Of a stretch of 41,238 bases of DNA, positions 37,252 to 41,238 are shown piece after piece. Source of the DNA: Virgibacillus sp. LDC-1. GTDB lineage: Bacteria > Bacillota > Bacilli > Bacillales > Amphibacillaceae. Positions within the stretch are counted from its first letter, which is position 1; every line of letters starts with the position of its first letter. The notes under the pieces are model-generated. The model was not told the DNA's origin. It ran no database searches and worked only from the letters and a program-made list of their open reading frames with translations. The stretch spans positions 121,724 to 162,961 of the forward strand of contig NZ_JARUVL010000006.1 of assembly GCF_030137545.1 (NCBI RefSeq). The letters run 5' to 3'. A program made the translations under genes and the position numbers.

Positions 37252-37590
37252 ATGGAGTTTATTGTCATTGTACTTGCCGGTATTTTATTTGCTACCGCCA
37301 TTTATAACTTATTACAAAAGCAAATGCTGCGTATTATTATCGGAACAGTGCTTCTATCACATGGAGCGCATCTGATGATCTTAACTATGGGAAAATTAAA
37401 GCGTGGGAAGCCACCGATTTTAGAGGAAGGTGTTGCTAACTACACCGATCCTTTGCCACAGGCATTGATCTTAACCTCTATCGTCATTAGCTTCGGAATA
37501 ACAAGTCTCTTACTTGTTTTAGCATACCGAACTGCAAAAACGAATAACACAGATAATATGGAACAATTAAGGGGTGAAACAAATGAGTAA
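37252..37590 (+). CDS. mrpC: Na+/H+ antiporter subunit MrpC
   Basis: 112 aa NuoK-like subunit with three membrane helices. Diagnostic segments are LRIIIGTVLLSHGAHLMILT and DPLPQALILTSIVISFGITS, with a polar C-terminus. ATG 37252 directly abuts the mrpA stop, and its ribosome site (AAGGAGG) lies inside the end of mrpA. In the normal seven-gene operon mrpB would lie between A and C; here there is no space for it. The 3' end overlaps mrpD by 8 nt. Confidence 0.95.
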   Translation: MEFIVIVLAGILFATAIYNLLQKQMLRIIIGTVLLSHGAHLMILTMGKLKRGKPPILEEGVANYTDPLPQALILTSIVISFGITSLLLVLAYRTAKTNNTDNMEQLRGETNE

Positions 37591-39058
37591 TTTAGCAGTG
37601 CTACCAATTATCATCCCGTTAATCGCAGGAATTCTGCTTGCATTTACGAATACGAATGTACGTTTATCTCGTGCATTAACACAAATCTTAACGGTTGTAA
37701 ACTTAGGTGTTGTCTCCTTTATTGCATGGAAGGTGTTTCAGGATGGAACGATTGTGCTTGAAACTGGAGATTGGATTGCACCATACGGCATCGTACTTGT
37801 TGCTGACTCGTTAGCAATTACACTCGTTCTAACAACTAATATCATCGCAACCGCTGCGGTGTTCTATGCACCACACTCCCTTTCGATTGAAAAGGAAAAA
37901 CATTATTTTTATCCTTTTTATTTCTTTCTTATTACGGGAGTATCAGGAGCATTTTTAACAGGAGATTTATTTAATCTATTTGTATTCTATGAGGTCTTAT
38001 TGATGGCTTCTTACGCACTTATTGTCCTTGGTGGAAACAAGGTTCAGCTTCGAGAATCGATAAAATATGTACTAATTAATTTATTCTCGTCTGTTTTATT
38101 TGTAACCGCCATCGCGTTTCTATACGGTGTTGTAGGTACAGTCAATATGGCTCAAATAGCTGAACGTGTGCAGGAAGTAGAGCAATTTGGTATTTTAACA
38201 ACTATTGCTATTCTGTTGTTTTTCGTGTTTGGTACGAAAGCTGCTCTCTTTCCACTTTATTACTGGATGCCAAAGTCTTATATCGTACCAAATCCAGTCA
38301 TATCTGCATTATTTGGTGCATTACTTACGAAGGTTGGAATCTATTCGATCCTACGAGTGTTTTCGTTAATCTTCGTCCATAAAATAGATTTAACACATGA
38401 AACCTTTATTTGGATTGCAGGACTAACGATGATCTTCGGTGTTATTGGTGCCCTATCCACAAATAACATCAAGCTAATTATCGCCTATAATATCATTCCA
38501 GCTATCGGATTTATTATGATGGGAATTGGTACTTTCAATCAAGCTGGTTTAAGTGGATCCGTCTATTATCTAGTGCATGATATGATTATTAAAACAGCAT
38601 TATTCTTGCTTGTAGGCGTAATCGCATATGTTGCCGGTACTTCTGATTTACGGAAGATGGGTGGACTCATTCACCATTATCCAGTATTAGGTTGGCTTTT
38701 ATTTATTTCGGCATTTGTATTAGCTGGGATCCCTCCTTTTAGTGGGTTTATTGGGAAGTTACTCCTTTTAAAAGGAGCGCTTCAAGGAGATCATATTTTC
38801 ATTGTGATTATTGCATTGCTATCAAGTCTGCTCATCCTTTACTCTGTCATGAAAATATTTATAAGAGGCTTTTGGGGTGAAGAAAATCCACTGGTAGAGA
38901 AAAGAACGACAAAAGGTTTTATCGCACCAATTGTGTTTCTACTTCTCTTCTCAATCTTTATCGGAATTGGTGCAGAATTCATCTATCCGGCTATCGATTC
39001 AGTTGCAGTTTATTTGCTCGATCCGGAAATTTACATCGATTCTGTATTAAAGGAGTAA
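37583..39058 (+). CDS. mrpD: Na+/H+ antiporter subunit MrpD
   Basis: 491 aa (493 in B. subtilis). NuoN/NuoM-like membrane subunit with 14 or so helices, the second antiporter-like channel of the complex. Features are LTGDLFNLFVFYEVLLMASY, FVFGTKAALFPLYYWMPKSY, YLVHDMIIKTALFLLVG and LRKMGGLIHHYP. ATG 37583 follows AAGGGGTG; an in-frame GTG at 37574 overlaps that site. The start overlaps the mrpC stop. Confidence 0.96.
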   Translation: MSNLAVLPIIIPLIAGILLAFTNTNVRLSRALTQILTVVNLGVVSFIAWKVFQDGTIVLETGDWIAPYGIVLVADSLAITLVLTTNIIATAAVFYAPHSLSIEKEKHYFYPFYFFLITGVSGAFLTGDLFNLFVFYEVLLMASYALIVLGGNKVQLRESIKYVLINLFSSVLFVTAIAFLYGVVGTVNMAQIAERVQEVEQFGILTTIAILLFFVFGTKAALFPLYYWMPKSYIVPNPVISALFGALLTKVGIYSILRVFSLIFVHKIDLTHETFIWIAGLTMIFGVIGALSTNNIKLIIAYNIIPAIGFIMMGIGTFNQAGLSGSVYYLVHDMIIKTALFLLVGVIAYVAGTSDLRKMGGLIHHYPVLGWLLFISAFVLAGIPPFSGFIGKLLLLKGALQGDHIFIVIIALLSSLLILYSVMKIFIRGFWGEENPLVEKRTTKGFIAPIVFLLLFSIFIGIGAEFIYPAIDSVAVYLLDPEIYIDSVLKE

Positions 39059-39061
39059 TGG

Positions 39062-39541
39062 ATGATGACTTTTCAAATTGTAATTAACCTTATTATTGCA
39101 TTCATGTGGATGTTCTTGAGTGAATCTTATTCTTTTGCAAGCTTTGTTGCAGGATATTTATGTGGGATATTTCTTTTATTCCTATTACGAAGATTTATTC
39201 CTGGCCGATTTTATATGCATCGTGTTTTGAGTATATTGAAGCTGATTCTGTTGTTTATTAAAGAATTGCTTCTATCCAATATCGAGATCGTTAAATTAGT
39301 TTATACACCAAAGCCTGAAATTGAGCCTGGTATATTTGCCCTTCCAACAGATTTAAAAACAGACTGGGAAATAAACCTACTAGCGAACCTAATAACATTA
39401 ACACCAGGTACCCTATCGGTTGCTATCTCACGAGATCATTCAACCATTTTTATCCATGCGATGGATATAGACGATATTGAGGAATCCATTCAATCGATTA
39501 AAAATACGTTCGAAAAAGCAATTATGGAGGTGACAAGATGA
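39062..39541 (+). CDS. mrpE: Na+/H+ antiporter subunit MrpE
   Basis: 159 aa. Two or three membrane helices at the N-terminus (VINLIIAFMWMFLSESYSFA, SFVAGYLCGIFLLFLL) and a cytoplasmic domain with the family pattern PGIFALPTDLKTDWEINLLA, NLITLTPGTLSV, and HAMDID. ATG 39062 follows AAGGAG 6 nt upstream; ATG 39065 is the alternative. It overlaps mrpF by 4 nt (ATGA). Confidence 0.95.
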   Translation: MMTFQIVINLIIAFMWMFLSESYSFASFVAGYLCGIFLLFLLRRFIPGRFYMHRVLSILKLILLFIKELLLSNIEIVKLVYTPKPEIEPGIFALPTDLKTDWEINLLANLITLTPGTLSVAISRDHSTIFIHAMDIDDIEESIQSIKNTFEKAIMEVTR

Positions 39542-39849
39542 CTTCTATTTTAGCAACAACTGAACAAATCATCGACATCACATTGTTCATTTGTTTTTTT
39601 GGTATCTCCTTATCGTTAGTTTTGTTGGTTTATCGCATTATTGTGGGACCAACGAATGCAGATAGAGCAGTGGCACTTGATACAATTGGCATTAATTTGA
39701 TGGCAGTTGCAGCCCTTATGGCAATCTACTTATTAACTACGAAATTAAATGATGTTATCTTGTTAATAGGAATTCTAGCTTTTCTCGGGACGGTAGCAAT
39801 CGCAAAATACTTAGAAAAGGGTGTTATTATTGATCGAGACATTGATTAA
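39538..39849 (+). CDS. mrpF: Na+/H+ antiporter subunit MrpF
   Basis: 103 aa with three membrane helices. Conserved loop YRIIVGPTNADRAVALDTIG, followed by ILAFLGTVAIAKYLEKG. ATG 39538 follows GGAGGTGA and overlaps the mrpE stop. Small integral subunit of the Mrp complex. Confidence 0.95.
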   Translation: MTSILATTEQIIDITLFICFFGISLSLVLLVYRIIVGPTNADRAVALDTIGINLMAVAALMAIYLLTTKLNDVILLIGILAFLGTVAIAKYLEKGVIIDRDID

Positions 39850-40195
39850 CATTGTTGTTAATATCATTATAAGCTTAAGTTTACTGCTCGGAACCTTTTT
39901 CATTTTATCTAGCTCATTAGGTATTGTACGTTTTCCCGACATTTATACTCGATTACATGCTGCTACGAAAGCCTCTACACTAGGATTAGCAGGAATATTA
40001 ATTGGGGCCTTCCTATTTTTATATGTTGAGCATTCTATTGTGAGCGGCAAGCTATTGCTTGCATTGATCTTTATCCTTATCACCGCTCCTGTCGCTGGTC
40101 ATATGATATCACGTGCTGCGCATCACGCTGGTGTAAAGCCGCTATTGAAAAATCGCGATGATGCCTATGAAAATGCAATAAAACGAAATCAATAA
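39830..40195 (+). CDS. mrpG: Na+/H+ antiporter subunit MrpG
   Basis: 121 aa, three membrane helices, with the family signature GIVRFPDIYTRLHAATKAST and LIFILITAPVAGHMISRAAH, then a cytoplasmic tail. The start is taken as TTG 39830 (MIETLINIV), 8 nt after AAGGG. GTG 39821 is in frame but overlaps that site. The first 20 nt overlap mrpF. Last gene of the operon, followed at once by a terminator. Confidence 0.93.
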   Translation: MIETLINIVVNIIISLSLLLGTFFILSSSLGIVRFPDIYTRLHAATKASTLGLAGILIGAFLFLYVEHSIVSGKLLLALIFILITAPVAGHMISRAAHHAGVKPLLKNRDDAYENAIKRNQ

Positions 40196-40231
40196 AAAGC
40201 GAAGTGACTATCTTTAGTCACTTCGTTTTTT
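40194..40231 (+). terminator. Terminator of the mrp operon
   Basis: Stem CGAAGTGACTA / TAGTCACTTCG (40200-40210, 40215-40225), loop TCTT, extended by A/T runs, beginning at the mrpG stop. Confidence 0.95.
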
Positions 40232-40263
40232 CATGCATGTCGGATTCCACTCGTACACTTTTA

Positions 40264-40273
40264 ATGGACAGAC
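40264..40273 (+). promoter_or_regulatory. Candidate SpoIIID site upstream of sigK
   Basis: ATGGACAGAC matches the SpoIIID consensus WWRRACARNY. A CATATGGT motif at 40293-40300 resembles a mother-cell (sigma-E/K) -10 element, but no matching -35 was found. sigK is a known SpoIIID-activated gene in B. subtilis. Confidence 0.4.
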
Positions 40274-40347
40274 ACAAAACCTCTTCACGGCACATATGGT
40301 GATATATAGGCTTTTGCCCAGCCGACCATTATAGGAGGTGGATATGT

Positions 40348-41064
40348 TTGTCTGGAATTCTTAGTGCCCTCGCCTTACTCATTAAAGAAGCGCTCGTTTT
40401 CGTTTCGTATGTTAAAAACCACGCCTTTCCACAACCTCTCTCCTCTGAGGATGAAGCGAAATACATTAAAGAAATGCAAGAAGGCAGTGAAACAGCACGA
40501 AATAAATTGATTGAGCACAATTTAAGGTTGGTTGCCCATATTGTAAAAAAGTTTGAAAATACAGGAGAAGAAATGGAAGATTTAATTTCCATTGGCACGA
40601 TCGGATTAATTAAAGGAATTGAAAGCTATTCCGTTGGAAAAGGTACAAAGCTCGCCACCTATGCTGCACGCTGTGTGGAAAATGAAATTCTGATGCATTT
40701 AAGAGCATTAAAAAAGGTAAAAAAAGATGTTTCCTTACATGATCCAATTGGGCAGGATAAGGAAGGGAATGAAATAAGTCTTATCGATATTTTAGAGGCG
40801 GAAAATGAAGACGTTATTGACTTTATCCAATTAAATTTGGAAATTGAAAAAATGCAAGACTATTTTACTGTCCTTGATAGCCGGGAACGTGAAGTCATCA
40901 TATATCGCTATGGGTTGAATGACTACCAGCAAATGACCCAGCGTGAAATAGCAAAAAAATTAAACATATCGAGAAGCTATGTCTCTCGTATCGAGAAGCG
41001 AGCTTTGATGAAAGTGTTCCATGAATATTTTCGAAATGAAAGAAAAGAACATAAAAGAAAATAA
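40348..41064 (+). CDS. sigK: RNA polymerase sporulation sigma factor SigK (pro-sigma-K)
   Basis: 238 aa in one uninterrupted frame. The N-terminal pro-sequence ([20 protein letters not shown]) is followed by [13 protein letters not shown]; by homology with B. subtilis, SpoIVFB would cleave between Ser20 and Tyr21. Region 2 contains [36 protein letters not shown] and [20 protein letters not shown]. Region 4 has [20 protein letters not shown]. The start is TTG 40348, 7 nt after AGGAGGTG. It directs late mother-cell genes (coat, cortex, spore release). No skin-type element interrupts it. It is separately transcribed from mrp. Confidence 0.96.
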   Translation: MSGILSALALLIKEALVFVSYVKNHAFPQPLSSEDEAKYIKEMQEGSETARNKLIEHNLRLVAHIVKKFENTGEEMEDLISIGTIGLIKGIESYSVGKGTKLATYAARCVENEILMHLRALKKVKKDVSLHDPIGQDKEGNEISLIDILEAENEDVIDFIQLNLEIEKMQDYFTVLDSREREVIIYRYGLNDYQQMTQREIAKKLNISRSYVSRIEKRALMKVFHEYFRNERKEHKRK

Positions 41065-41066
41065 GT

Positions 41067-41104
41067 AAAAACGAGCATCTTACAAATGGTAAGAGCTCGT
41101 TTTT
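41067..41104 (+). terminator. Terminator of sigK
   Basis: Stem AAAAACGAGC / GCTCGTTTTT (41067-41076, 41095-41104), continued inward by TCTTA/TAAGA, 2 nt past the sigK stop. Confidence 0.92.
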
Positions 41105-41146
41105 CATATGTTTTGGGCTTGTCAAATAAAGTGTGTAAGTTCTAAT

Positions 41147-41238
41147 TTACTCAAGATACTTTAACACTCTATCTTTTAGTTCATCTTGAAGAAGAAGTTG
41201 GTTCATAACCATTGCCCAGTTCTGGATATGGCCACTTT
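41147..41238 (-). CDS. C-terminal fragment of an unidentified gene (cut by right edge)
   Basis: Minus-strand frame open from the window edge to TAA 41147-41149, encoding SGHIQNWAMVMNQLLLQDEL and then nine further residues ending KYLE. The hydrophilic, amphipathic composition looks like real protein, and it converges on the sigK terminator. A transposase C-terminus is possible, but 29 residues are too few to assign a family. It could also be a chance open frame. Confidence 0.4.
   Translation of the reverse strand, partial: SGHIQNWAMVMNQLLLQDELKDRVLKYLE

Noticed and set aside
41105-41238. Insertion sequence at the right edge
   Set aside because: Only 29 residues of one frame are visible; no terminal inverted repeat or target duplication can be recognised.

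Overview
This 41 kb window is low-GC chromosomal core DNA of a spore-forming member of the Bacillaceae. Gene content, strong purine-rich ribosome binding sites, frequent TTG starts and gene order close to the B. subtilis yqfF-to-sda segment all point there. deoC between mtaB and rpsU, and an mrp cation-antiporter operon next to sda, would suit the halotolerant Oceanobacillus/Virgibacillus side of the family, but that placement is inference. No phage, CRISPR array or intact insertion sequence was seen.

Layout. Positions 1-34000 run almost entirely on the minus strand, in several transcription units: pgpH (cut by the left edge), phoH and the sporulation pair yqfD-yqfC; a sigma-W type operon nfeD/yqeZ-floA-(179 aa membrane protein); rpsU-yqeY; deoC; the HrcA/CIRCE heat-shock operon hrcA-grpE-dnaK-dnaJ-prmA-rsmE-mtaB; hemW; lepA; the sporulation genes yqxA, spoIIP and gpr; holA; the late-competence genes comEA-comEB-comEC; and a housekeeping operon yqeG-yqeH-aroE-yhbY-nadD-yqeK-rsfS-yqeM. 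rpsT and the 46 aa yqzM are on the plus strand inside this block. From 34460 to the right end everything but the edge fragment is on the plus strand: sda, a six-gene mrp operon (A, C, D, E, F, G) and an uninterrupted sigK.

Regulation visible in the sequence: a CIRCE operator under a TTGACA-N17 promoter before hrcA, a TGAAAC-N17-CGTA sigma-W promoter before nfeD, a five-member DnaA-box cluster before sda, good sigma-A promoters before rpsU, lepA and rpsT, and about ten hairpin terminators. TTG starts are fixed by SD spacing and family N-termini for about a quarter of the genes.

Most of the window is conserved. The points that depart from expectation are an mrp operon that lacks mrpB although mrpA is unfused and full length, a long imperfect hairpin between yqxA and the lepA promoter, a poorly conserved third gene in the nfeD-floA operon, absence of comER, and structured gaps before yqzM and mrpA. 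I found no clearly new multi-gene system.
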